A stretch of DNA of 64,000 nucleotides from Methylocystis sp. MJC1 (GTDB lineage: Bacteria; Pseudomonadota; Alphaproteobacteria; Rhizobiales; Beijerinckiaceae). The DNA lies in contig NZ_CP107558.1 in NCBI RefSeq assembly GCF_026427715.1, forward strand, positions 2,779,001-2,843,000. The letters are read 5' to 3'. The notes beneath the pieces were generated by a model. That model did not search any database, was not told the DNA's origin, and saw nothing but the letters and a program-made list of their open reading frames with translations. The position numbers were made by a program, and so were the translations under genes. How positions within the stretch are numbered: position 1 is the stretch's first letter; every line of letters begins with the position of its first letter. Below are positions 25,396-34,496 of the stretch, piece by piece.

Positions 25396-28300
25396 ATGTC
25401 GAAATCGGGCAAGATTCAGGACGCGGCCGCCGCCGCTCTTTCCGCGATCGAGGAGGCGCTCGACCTTGGCGCACCCCCGGCGACGGAAAGCGCTGCGCCC
25501 AAGGCTCCAGCGCCCAAGATTGAAGCGCCCAGGACCGAAACGGCCAAGTTCGAAGCGACCAAGTCCGAAGCGGCCGCAGCCGATTCCCGCTCCATGACCG
25601 CCAGCGCCGCCGACATCGCCCAAGCTATGTCGCGCAAGATTGAGCGCAGCGAGACGCCCAAGCCCTCGCCCGTGGCGCCGTCCATCGCGCCCGCCAACGA
25701 CGACCGCCGCTCCGTGGGCGAGTTGCGCGCTGCGCTGCAAATCCAGCCGAACCGCGGCATTTTGGCGATGACCTTCGCCTCGATTGCGCTCTGGGCGGTT
25801 TGCTGGACGCTTTATGTCTATTTCCATCGCGGCGAGATTCTCGACGCCGACGGCTCTTTCTTTGCGCCCAAGCCGCTTTTGACCATCGCGGCGCTATTGG
25901 GTCCGACGATCTTTCTTTTCATCACCGGCGTCATGGCGCGCCGCGCCCATGAGATGCGGCTCATCGCCAATTCGATGACGGAAGTCGCGATTCGCCTCAT
26001 CGAACCCGAAACCATCGCCACGGAGCAAGTGGTCTCGCTTTCGCAGGCGATCCGTCGCGAGGCGGCCTCCATGGGCGACGGCATCGAGCGCGCCCTGGCG
26101 CGCGCCGGCGAGCTCGAAGTGATCGTGCGCACCGAAGTCAGCAATCTCGAACGCTCCTATACAGAAAACGAGCGCCGCCTCCGCCAGCTCATCGATGAAT
26201 TGACGCGCGAGCGCGAGGCGATCGTCGTCAACGCCGACAACGCCCGCACCGCCCTTTTCGGCGCGCGCGACATGCTTTCGCAGGAGCTCGCTGCGACGTC
26301 GGCGCATCTCGCCGAGGCCGTGAGCGACGCCGGCGCGCGCGTCACGTCCTCGCTCGGCTCGAAGGGCGAGGAAATCAAGCTCGCGCTCGACAGGGCGGGC
26401 GACAATTTCGAAATGACGCTGGCCTCGCATGGCGACAGGGTCGTCGGCGTTTTGACCCAGACGGGCGACGTGCTCACTGAAAAGATCGCGGGCGCGAGCG
26501 ACGATGTGACCCGACGCTTCGTCGAAGGCGTGGACGATGTCGGCGCCAGGCTGCAATCGACGGGCGACGCCCTGGCCATCGATTTCGGCGCGCGCAGCGC
26601 GGCGCTTCTCGAGCGTTTCGAGGAGCTGGGCGTGCATTTTGCCGACTCGATCGGCGAACAGGGCGAGCGGCTCACGGTTCGTCTTGCCGAGAGCGGCTCG
26701 GCCATAGAGGAAACGATCCGCGTGCAGGGCGGCGCGCTCGACAAATCGCTGGCGGAGACCACCGAGCGTCTCACCTCCAACGTCTCGCAACAGGTGGCGC
26801 AAGCCAAATCCACCTTCGAGAGCGCGGAAACGCAGCTGGTCGCCCTGCTGGAGGAAACGAACGCCAAGGCCCATGAGACCTTCGAGGAGCGCGGCAAGGC
26901 GCTGCAGGACTCGCTCACTTTCAGCCTCAGCGAGACGGCCTCCATGCTCACGGAGCAGGCCGAAACGCTGCAGCAACGCTTTGTCAGCGTCGCGAGCGAC
27001 GCGGTTTCCGCGCTCGGCTCGCACAGCGACCGCGTAAATGAGACGCTCGCCGAAAACCTCGAGAATTTCGAGCGCATGGTGCTCGAGCGCGGCGAAAAGA
27101 TGATCGACCGCGTCTCCGAACGCGGCGGCCAGCTCGAGACCACTCTCGCCGAGCGGCTCGCCGCTTTCGAAGACGCGGTGGTGAGAAACAGCGCCGACGC
27201 CGCGATGCGGGTCGCGGAGCATGGCGACCGCGTCAGCGCGGCGTTGAGCGAAGGACTCACGGCTTTCGAGGAGACCTTCAGCCGCCAGGGCCAGGAAATG
27301 ACCGCCCGCATCGCCGAGCACACCGAGCAAAACGCCGCGGCGCTCTCCGAACGGCTCGCGGCTTTCGAAGAGGGTTTCGCCACGCGCGGCGAGGAGCTTG
27401 CGGCCCGCGTCACGGAACATGGCGACCGCGCCGCAAGCGCGGTGACGGCGCAGCTCGAGGAATTCCAGGGCGCTATTTCGCGCGGAGCGGAAGACTTGGC
27501 GACCCGCGTCGCCGACCGCGCTGAATATGCAACCACGACTTTGTCCGGCCGCCTCGCGGATTTCGAGGCCGCCGTCGCCCAACGCAGCGACGAAGCCGCC
27601 ACGCGCCTCTCGGAGAATGGCGCGCGCGCCGCGGCGACAATCGCCGAGCAGCTCGGGAACTTCGAGACGGCGGTCGCGCTTTACGGCGAGGAACTGACGA
27701 CGCGCGTGTCCGAACAGGGCGAGCGCTCGACGGCGGCGCTGGCCGAAAAACTTGCCGCCTTCCAGGAAGCGGTGACGACTCAGACCGAGACGCTCGCGAC
27801 CCGCGTCACGGAACAGGGCGATCGGGCGCTCGGCAATCTGTCGGTCGGCCTCGCCGCCTTCGAAGACGCCGTTCTCCAGCGCAGCGAGGCGATCGCTGCG
27901 CGCCTGGCGGAACAGGGCGGCCGCGCCTCCTCGGAAGTCGCCGAGCAGATCGCCGCCTTCGAGTCCGCCGTCGCCCGCCATGGCTCGGACGTCGCCGCCC
28001 GCGTCGCCGAACATGGCGAACGCGCCACGACTATTCTCGTGGATCGCCTCGCCGCTTTCGAGGAAAGCGTCTCCCGCCGCACGGCGGATATCTCAGCGCT
28101 CGTCGCGCTGCATGGGGAAAGCGCGAACGAGGAGCTCACCCGCCAGATCGCCTCCTTCCAGGAGACCGTCGCGCGGAGCCGCGAAGAAGTCGCGGCGCTC
28201 GCCGCCGCGCATGGCGAGCGGGCGACGGAGGAGCTCAGCCGTCAGATCGCCGCGCTCGAGGACACCGTCTCGCGCAGCAGCGAGCAAGTCGCGGCGCTGG

Positions 28301-31300
28301 TGGCCTCGCATGGCGATCGCGCCACGAGCGAAATCGGAAAGCAGATCGCGGCCTTCGAAGAGACCGTCAACCGCAAGAGCGAAGAGGCGGCGACGCGCGT
28401 CACGGAACAGGGCGACCGCGCGCTGAACAACCTGTCGCTCGGCCTGGCGTCTCTGGAGGACGCGATCCTGCGCCAGAGCGAAAACGTCACCGCCAGCGTC
28501 GCACAGCGCGGCGAACAGGCCGCCGCCGCCATCACCGACGGCCTCGCCGCATTCACGGAAGCCGTGACGCGCCTGAGCGGCGAAGCCGCCGCACGCGTCA
28601 CATCCAAAAGCGAAGAAGTCAGCGCAGCCTTCTCCCGGGGCCTGTCCTCCTTCGACGACACTTTCTCGCGCCAGGAAGAGATCGCCCGGCGCGTCCTCGA
28701 TCAAACGACGGCCACGGGCGACAATCTCGCTGCTCGACTGCAGGCTTTCGAGGCCGCCGTGCAACAGGCGAACGCCGAGACAACGAAGCGGCTCGAAGAG
28801 GAAAGCGCCCGTATTTCCGGCACGCTCACGAGCGGCGTCGGCGCCTTCGAAGACTCTGTGAAACGCCACAGCGAGAGCGTCTCCGCGCTGGTCGCCGAAC
28901 ATGCGAAGCGCGTCGACGAATTGCTCATCGAGCGCATGGCCACTCTGGAAAGCGCTGGCGCCCTTCTCGCGGAAACGCTGGAGGAAACGCGGGAGCACGC
29001 CGCCGGGGCGTTCGAGTCCCATGGCGCGGCCTTGCGCGAGAGTTTGCAACGCAGCGTCCAGGAGGCCGCAGCGGCCCTCGCCGAGAATTCCGAAGCGCTG
29101 CAGGATCGCTTTACGATAACGGCGAGCGACGCGGTTCTCGCGATCGCCACGCAAGGCGAGCGCCTCAACGAAACGCTTGCCGAGCGTCTCGTCGCCTTCG
29201 AGAGCTCTGTGCTCGACCAAGGCCGGGAAGTTGTCGGCGCGCTTGCCTCGCACAGCGAACAAATCGCCGCCACTCTCGGCGATCAACTCGTCCAGTTCGA
29301 GAACACACTATTGCGCGACGGCGGCCTCCTTGCGGATCGCGTGGCGGAACACGCCGCACGCTTGAGCCAGGATGTCGCTGCGCGGCTGACGACCATTGAG
29401 GAAGTCATCGGCGCGCGTGGCGGTGAGCTCGTCGAGAATCTCGCGGCGCGCGCCGAAGACGCCGACGCCCGCATCGGGGCGCAGGCCGAACGCTTCGTCG
29501 CGAGCGTCGATGATCGTCTCAACGCCATCGACCAGACCATCGCCACTCAGGGCGGCGCCCTTGTCGAGCGCCTGGCGGCGCAGACCGACGAATTTGCCTC
29601 CCGGATCGGCGACAACTCGCGCCACTTCGCCCAGGAAATCGATGCGCGCCTGAGCGCCCTCGACGACGCCGTTTCCTTGCGCGGCGCCGCGCTCGTCGAG
29701 CAGATCGCCGCACGGACCAACGAGATGACGGTCCGAATCGGCGAAACGTCGCAGCAGCTGTCGCAGCAGATCGACGCCAAGATCGGCGAGCTCGACCACA
29801 CGATGAACGCCCAAGGCGGCGCCTTCGCCGACCGGCTCGCCGAGCAAATCGATCAGTTCTCGGCGCGCATCGGCGACAACTCGCGCCACTTCGCGACGGA
29901 GATCGACACGCGCCTGGAGACCATCGACGACGCGATTTCCGTGCGCGGCGGCAAGCTGGTCAGCGAACTCGACTCGACGACGGTCACGGCCTTCTCGCGA
30001 CTCAGCGAGCAGGTCGGCAAGCTGGCCGACGAGGTCAACTCGAAGCTCGACGCCATCGACAACGCCCTTGGCGAGAAAGGCGAGCAGCTCGTCGAAAAGC
30101 TCGGCGAGCGCGCCGAGAGCCTCGCCACGACGATGTCGAGCAAGATCGAAGCCTTTGAGACCGTCAGCGACGCGCGCACCCGCGAGGCCGCCCAGCGCAT
30201 CGAAGCTCTCGTCAAGCATATGGACGCGGGCTTCGGCGTCGGCGGCCAGAAACTCCAGGAATCGCTCGCCAAGCATGCGGTCGAGATCGCCCGCGTGATG
30301 GGCGAAGGCGGCCGCGAGGTCGTCAGGACGCTCGACGAGAAAATCAAGGACGTCGATTCGACGCTTGTCGCGCGCTCGAGCGAGATGGCGCAGACGCTGT
30401 CCGCCAAGGCGTCGGAGATCAACGAGACGCTCGACGGCCGCGCGAAAGATCTCGCCAACACGCTCGATGGCCGTATCGAGCGCTTCGAAAGAAACGTGGT
30501 CGAACGTCTCGGCGCCGTGTCGTCCGAGATCGACGATCGCGGCCGCGAGGTTGTCGAATCGATCACCTCACGCCTGCAGGACATCAACCACACCCTCGCC
30601 GAAGCGCGCCGCGAGCTCGACACCACGATGCACGCGCGCACCGGCGACCTCGGCCAGTCGCTCGTCGAGAAAGTCGGCGACATCAGCGGCGCCCTCGACC
30701 AGCGGCTGACGCAGATTCAGACGGCGCTCGATGAGCGCATGGCGCAAATCGAATCGACTTTCGGCGAACGCGGCGGCGCGGTGACGCAGGAGCTTGCGAG
30801 CGTTGGCGAGCTGGTCGCAAAGACAATCGAGACGCGCGGCGCCGCGATTGTCCGTCACCTCGGCGACAAGCGCGAGGAGCTGACCCAGGCGATCGACCAA
30901 TCGACGTCCTCGCTGACGGCGGCGCTCGACGCCGGCGCGGAGAACTCGATCGGCGCCCTCGTCGCAATGAACGAGAAGATCCGCGCCGAGCTGCCGACAT
31001 TGCTCGACAAGCTCGGCCAGACCAACACGTCTCTGCACACCATCATCGACAAGACGGGCGGCAATCTCGTCGCTCTCGAGCGCGAGCTGAGCGCGCGCGT
31101 CGGCGAGTTCCAGGAGGCGGTCGAAGCCGTGTCCGACCAGGTTCGGCGGATGAGCGACGTGGCGGGCGGCACCGTCAACAATGCGCATGAACTCGTCGAC
31201 GCGCTCGGCGAACGTCAGGATGCGCTGGCGCAGAGCGCCGAGCGGCTCACGCACAGCCAGCAGGCGCTCGACGCCGCCTTCGACGCACGCCAACGTTCGC

Positions 31301-32379
31301 TGGAAAACGTCGTGTCCCTCGTCGATCAGAAGCGAAGCGAGGTCGAGAATGTGATGGTGACCTTCGCGCAGAAGATGCAGGAGACTTTCGACGCGGTCGA
31401 AAGCCGCTCGCAGGAAGTCGGCGGCGCATTGTCCGCCGCCACCAAAGAGACGGCCAATCTCGTCGAGACGCGCTTTGCCCATCTGCGTTCGACCGCGGAA
31501 AGCCAGCGCGCTGAAACCGAACAGACCTTGCGCGCGACCTTCGGCAACGCGAACGAGGAGATCAACCGCCTGTTCTCCGAAGCGAATGCGCGCTTCCAGG
31601 CGACGGCCAACGACATCCGCAACCTGTCGCGCGAGATTCACCGCGAGCTCGAGGAGACGCGCGAAGAAGTGCGGCGCGGCGCGACCGAGTTGCCGCGCGA
31701 GACCGCCGAGCAGGCCGCCGCGCTGCGCCGCGTCGTCGGCGATCAGGTGAAGGCGCTGAATGAATTGACGGACATCGTAGCGCGTTCGGGCCGCGTCTAT
31801 GACGTCGCGGAGCAGGCTCCGCCCGTCGTCGGACGCCGGGCCTTCGAGCCCGCGCAACAGGCCGAGGCGCCGAAGCCGCGGGTTGCGCCGGCGGCCCCGG
31901 CCCCTGCCCCGGCTCCTCGCAACGCCCAACCGGCGCGCGACGCGCAAGGCGGCTGGCTGACGGATCTCCTCGCCCGCGCATCGCGCGAGGAAGCGCCGCA
32001 AAAGCCCGCCGCCCCAGCCCCGGCGCGATCGGCCCGCGCCGGCGCGCTCGATAGCCTGACTCTCGACATCGCCCGCATGGTCGACAGCGCGGCAGTGGCG
32101 GAGCTGTGGCGGCGCTACCAGCGCGGCGAGAAGGGCGGCTTGTTCGGACGGCGTCTCTACACCGCGCAGGGCCATCAGACCTTCGAGGAAATCCGTCGCC
32201 GCTACAATGTCGATCCGGAGTTCCGCGCGACGGTGGACCATTATGTCCGCCACTTCGAGGAGCTGCTGGTGGAGACGAGCCGCGCCGATCGCGAAGGCGC
32301 CAAGGCGCTCGATCTTCTGACGGGCGACGCGGGCAAGGTCTACACCATGCTCGGTCACGCCGCCGGGCGATTCGATTAA
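25396..32379 (+). CDS. Giant apolipoprotein-like coiled-coil membrane protein, growth pole ring (GPR/RgsE) family
   Basis: 2327 residues from ATG 25396, the start with GGAGAG upstream. Layout: a low-complexity Ala/Pro/Lys N-terminus (1-110); two membrane helices (about 120-143 and 159-180); about 1950 residues of almost unbroken amphipathic helix; a Pro/Ala linker (APAAPAPAPAPR); and a compact C-terminal domain (LDIARMVDSAAVAELWRRY to the end). The helical part is built from 11-residue units arranged as 33-residue repeats (27025-28707) and 44-residue repeats (29485-30012). This architecture matches GPR of Agrobacterium and RgsE of Sinorhizobium, which form a ring at the growing pole of unipolarly growing Hyphomicrobiales. 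The family call rests on architecture and length, not on alignment. Confidence 0.78.
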   Translation: MSKSGKIQDAAAAALSAIEEALDLGAPPATESAAPKAPAPKIEAPRTETAKFEATKSEAAAADSRSMTASAADIAQAMSRKIERSETPKPSPVAPSIAPANDDRRSVGELRAALQIQPNRGILAMTFASIALWAVCWTLYVYFHRGEILDADGSFFAPKPLLTIAALLGPTIFLFITGVMARRAHEMRLIANSMTEVAIRLIEPETIATEQVVSLSQAIRREAASMGDGIERALARAGELEVIVRTEVSNLERSYTENERRLRQLIDELTREREAIVVNADNARTALFGARDMLSQELAATSAHLAEAVSDAGARVTSSLGSKGEEIKLALDRAGDNFEMTLASHGDRVVGVLTQTGDVLTEKIAGASDDVTRRFVEGVDDVGARLQSTGDALAIDFGARSAALLERFEELGVHFADSIGEQGERLTVRLAESGSAIEETIRVQGGALDKSLAETTERLTSNVSQQVAQAKSTFESAETQLVALLEETNAKAHETFEERGKALQDSLTFSLSETASMLTEQAETLQQRFVSVASDAVSALGSHSDRVNETLAENLENFERMVLERGEKMIDRVSERGGQLETTLAERLAAFEDAVVRNSADAAMRVAEHGDRVSAALSEGLTAFEETFSRQGQEMTARIAEHTEQNAAALSERLAAFEEGFATRGEELAARVTEHGDRAASAVTAQLEEFQGAISRGAEDLATRVADRAEYATTTLSGRLADFEAAVAQRSDEAATRLSENGARAAATIAEQLGNFETAVALYGEELTTRVSEQGERSTAALAEKLAAFQEAVTTQTETLATRVTEQGDRALGNLSVGLAAFEDAVLQRSEAIAARLAEQGGRASSEVAEQIAAFESAVARHGSDVAARVAEHGERATTILVDRLAAFEESVSRRTADISALVALHGESANEELTRQIASFQETVARSREEVAALAAAHGERATEELSRQIAALEDTVSRSSEQVAALVASHGDRATSEIGKQIAAFEETVNRKSEEAATRVTEQGDRALNNLSLGLASLEDAILRQSENVTASVAQRGEQAAAAITDGLAAFTEAVTRLSGEAAARVTSKSEEVSAAFSRGLSSFDDTFSRQEEIARRVLDQTTATGDNLAARLQAFEAAVQQANAETTKRLEEESARISGTLTSGVGAFEDSVKRHSESVSALVAEHAKRVDELLIERMATLESAGALLAETLEETREHAAGAFESHGAALRESLQRSVQEAAAALAENSEALQDRFTITASDAVLAIATQGERLNETLAERLVAFESSVLDQGREVVGALASHSEQIAATLGDQLVQFENTLLRDGGLLADRVAEHAARLSQDVAARLTTIEEVIGARGGELVENLAARAEDADARIGAQAERFVASVDDRLNAIDQTIATQGGALVERLAAQTDEFASRIGDNSRHFAQEIDARLSALDDAVSLRGAALVEQIAARTNEMTVRIGETSQQLSQQIDAKIGELDHTMNAQGGAFADRLAEQIDQFSARIGDNSRHFATEIDTRLETIDDAISVRGGKLVSELDSTTVTAFSRLSEQVGKLADEVNSKLDAIDNALGEKGEQLVEKLGERAESLATTMSSKIEAFETVSDARTREAAQRIEALVKHMDAGFGVGGQKLQESLAKHAVEIARVMGEGGREVVRTLDEKIKDVDSTLVARSSEMAQTLSAKASEINETLDGRAKDLANTLDGRIERFERNVVERLGAVSSEIDDRGREVVESITSRLQDINHTLAEARRELDTTMHARTGDLGQSLVEKVGDISGALDQRLTQIQTALDERMAQIESTFGERGGAVTQELASVGELVAKTIETRGAAIVRHLGDKREELTQAIDQSTSSLTAALDAGAENSIGALVAMNEKIRAELPTLLDKLGQTNTSLHTIIDKTGGNLVALERELSARVGEFQEAVEAVSDQVRRMSDVAGGTVNNAHELVDALGERQDALAQSAERLTHSQQALDAAFDARQRSLENVVSLVDQKRSEVENVMVTFAQKMQETFDAVESRSQEVGGALSAATKETANLVETRFAHLRSTAESQRAETEQTLRATFGNANEEINRLFSEANARFQATANDIRNLSREIHRELEETREEVRRGATELPRETAEQAAALRRVVGDQVKALNELTDIVARSGRVYDVAEQAPPVVGRRAFEPAQQAEAPKPRVAPAAPAPAPAPRNAQPARDAQGGWLTDLLARASREEAPQKPAAPAPARSARAGALDSLTLDIARMVDSAAVAELWRRYQRGEKGGLFGRRLYTAQGHQTFEEIRRRYNVDPEFRATVDHYVRHFEELLVETSRADREGAKALDLLTGDAGKVYTMLGHAAGRFD
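27025..28707 (+). repeat. Seventeen tandem 99-bp coding repeats (33 aa) in the GPR-like gene
   Basis: Units begin with a G/S-D/E-R-type tripeptide (GDR, GER and variants) and recur at 99-base steps: 27223, 27322, 27421, 27520, 27619, 27718, 27817, 27916, 28015, 28114 and on. Each has the pattern L..F...V...... ..A.RV.E. The 33-residue period equals three 11-mers, typical of apolipoprotein A-type amphipathic helices. Confidence 0.88.
29485..30012 (+). repeat. Four 132-bp coding repeats (44 aa) in the GPR-like gene
   Basis: Units start at 29485, 29617, 29749 and 29881; each contains IDxRLxxxDxxxxxxGG-type sequence and ends near RIGDN/RIGET. The 44-residue period is four 11-mers. Confidence 0.85.
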
Positions 32380-32442
32380 GGAGACGCGGGAAAAACAGCC
32401 CGCGCCTGCGATCCGGGCGGCTATTCCTGCTCGGTGTTGATC

Positions 32443-32600
32443 ACTCCCAAGGCGGCCTCGTCCTTCGAGACGCGAGCTTCGCTCGCTCCTCAGGATGAGG
32501 CCTAAGTGTTTGGCCTAGAAGCAGAAGCCCCTCATGCTGAGGGGCCTGCGCAGCAGGCGTCTCGAAGCACGAGGGGCGCCAACACCGCTTTGTCAGCAGC
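32443..32600. repeat. Dispersed intergenic repeat C, copy 1
   Basis: About 158 bases beginning ACTCCCAAGGCGGCCTCG and ending TTTGTCAGCAGC, closely similar to 39193-39361. It contains palindromic stretches (CCTCATGCTGAGG; GCCTGCGCAGCAGGC). It lies between converging genes, 24 bases from the stop of the reductase gene. Confidence 0.85.
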
Positions 32601-32623
32601 CTCGGCACTCGAAGACAACGAGT

Positions 32624-34150
32624 CTATCCGAGTGCGCCCGCTTCTTCGAAAGCGAGTTCGGCGCGCAGGCTGTCGAGATCGCGACCGAGCGTCGCCACCG
32701 CGAGTTTGCGGCCGCCCTGCAAATAGTCGACGGCGCAATTGCCCGACGCCGGATCGCCAGACAATTCGCAGCGGTCCCACTGCGGCGCATGGCCGACATA
32801 AGAGATCGTCTGATCGTAATGCTGGCTCCAGAAGAAGGGCGCTGCGTCGAAGCGCTCGTTATGGCCCAGAATATTGCGGGCTGCTGTCTGCCCTTGGCGC
32901 TCGGCCACGGCCCAGTGCTCGACTCTGACGCGCTCGCCCGAGATCCGATCCGGCCAGCGCGCAATGTCGCCGGCCGCGTAGACGCCCAGCGCGCTCGTCG
33001 CGAGATAGGCGTCGACCAGCACGCCTTTATCGACAGCGAGACCCGCGCTCTCAGCGAGTGAGAGATTCGGCCGCACGCCGACGCCGATCACGACAAAGTC
33101 GGCCGCAACGGCGGCGCCGCTCTTCAAACTCAAAACGTCGTCGCCGATTTCCGTCACCGTGTCCTCCAGGTGGAAGACGACGCCATGCGCCTCGTGCAGG
33201 CGCTGGATATGCGCGCCGAGCTGGGGGCCGAGGATGCGCGCCATGGGAACCGCCTCCGGCGCGATCACGTCGACGGCAAGGCCGCGCGTGCGTAACGACG
33301 CGGCGACCTCGAGGCCGATGAAGCTCGCGCCTATGACCGCAGCGCGAGATGCGCCGCCGCAGGCGGCGATGATTCGGTCGGCGTCCGCGAGTTGCCGCAG
33401 ATAAAAGACATTGGGCCGATCCGCGCCCGGAATGGAGAGGTGCACGGGGTCCGCGCCCGTCGCGAGGAGCAAAGCGTCGTATCCGACCTTGGAACCGTCG
33501 TCCAGCGTGAGCAGCTTTTCTGAAACATCGAGCGTCTCGGCCCGCCGCCCCAGACGCAACACGACGCCATTGTCGTGATACCAGGCGGGATCGCGCAGCG
33601 GCAGCCATTCCGGCGGCGCCGTCCCGGCGAGGTAATCCTTGGAGAGATTGGGCCGGTCGTAAGGCGCGGCGAAATCGGCGCCGATCATTTCCAGCGCGCC
33701 GCTATAGCCCTCCGCGCGCAGCCGATGGGCCGCCGCGAAGCCTGCCGCCCCTGCCCCGACGATGACGATTTTCTCGGGCGCGCTTCTTGGCGCCGGCCTC
33801 GCCGCGGGGCTGGGTAATTTTTCGCGGGCGAAAATTTTGCCGTCGATTTCCTCCACCCGCCAGCGCGGCAGCGAATCGAACGCCGGCGCACGAATCGCCT
33901 CGCCGCTGCGCAGGCTGAAACAGGCATGATGCCAGGGGCATCGAATCGTCTCGCCGACGACCAGCCCTTCGGCCAATGGCCCATGATAATGCGTGCATTC
34001 GGCCCCGACGACGAAGACTTCCGCCCCTTTGCGAATCATGATCGCGGCCTCGCCGTCGATAGAGCCGCGTAGCGGAACGCTTTCGTCGAGCGCGTTCAGC
34101 GCCACCCCCTTGCTGAAATTCGGCAGCTCGGACTGTCCGCTTTGAGACAT
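32624..34150 (-). CDS. Rieske-FAD-dependent NAD(P)H oxidoreductase (AIF-like ferredoxin reductase)
   Basis: 508 residues from ATG 34150, chosen because GGAAGGA lies just upstream; longer starts read through a Pro/Arg-rich leader. The N-terminal Rieske domain has the cluster ligands C-T-H and C-P-W-H in CTHYHGPL and RCPWHHACFSL. The FAD domain has VIVGAGAAGFAAA, and NAD binding is seen in AVIGASFIGLEVAASL. YAAGDIARWPD is the second FAD motif. It resembles apoptosis-inducing-factor-like reductases that pass electrons from NADH to ferredoxins or oxygenases. It stands alone and converges on the GPR-like gene, so its partner is not visible. Confidence 0.88.
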   Translation of the reverse strand: MSQSGQSELPNFSKGVALNALDESVPLRGSIDGEAAIMIRKGAEVFVVGAECTHYHGPLAEGLVVGETIRCPWHHACFSLRSGEAIRAPAFDSLPRWRVEEIDGKIFAREKLPSPAARPAPRSAPEKIVIVGAGAAGFAAAHRLRAEGYSGALEMIGADFAAPYDRPNLSKDYLAGTAPPEWLPLRDPAWYHDNGVVLRLGRRAETLDVSEKLLTLDDGSKVGYDALLLATGADPVHLSIPGADRPNVFYLRQLADADRIIAACGGASRAAVIGASFIGLEVAASLRTRGLAVDVIAPEAVPMARILGPQLGAHIQRLHEAHGVVFHLEDTVTEIGDDVLSLKSGAAVAADFVVIGVGVRPNLSLAESAGLAVDKGVLVDAYLATSALGVYAAGDIARWPDRISGERVRVEHWAVAERQGQTAARNILGHNERFDAAPFFWSQHYDQTISYVGHAPQWDRCELSGDPASGNCAVDYLQGGRKLAVATLGRDLDSLRAELAFEEAGALG

Positions 34151-34496
34151 TTTGTGTCCTTCCATTTTGTGCGGACCTGAACGTGGCCGCCCCTCAAGGG
34201 AAAGTGGGCCGGCGAAGCAGGCCGGCAAGCGAGTTTCCTTAATCGCCACGCCGAATCAACCATTAAGGACGCCGGACCCGCGCGTCGCGGAAGCCTTGAT
34301 CGGGTTGAAGGCGCTTAACAGAAGATAAATTTCTCAAGATCGGAGGCCGGCCATAATGTGACATCGCAGCAACATATCCGGACAATCCGTCAGTCTTGCC
34401 TATTCGTTAGGCAAATGCAATTTCGATAAGCTTGAACGAAGTCTTCGCTGCAGCTGATATTCATGCAGGTTTCTTTTCCAGACCGGAGTTCCTGGC
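34151..34496. other. Divergent promoter region of the reductase and porin genes
   Basis: About 346 bases with no gene. GCCTATTCGTTAGGC (around 34397-34411) could form a small hairpin in the porin leader. No confident promoter boxes. Confidence 0.45.

Noticed and set aside
27025..28707. Regular 99-bp repeats as a possible CRISPR-like array
   Set aside because: No conserved short repeat alternating with unique spacers; the whole unit is coding and in frame.
25894..32358. Several long minus-strand open frames (706, 481, 397, 322, 596 residues) opposite the GPR-like gene
   Set aside because: They arise from the high-GC, repeat-built codon pattern of the plus-strand gene; their residues are Arg/Gly/Ala-rich with no domains or ribosome sites.
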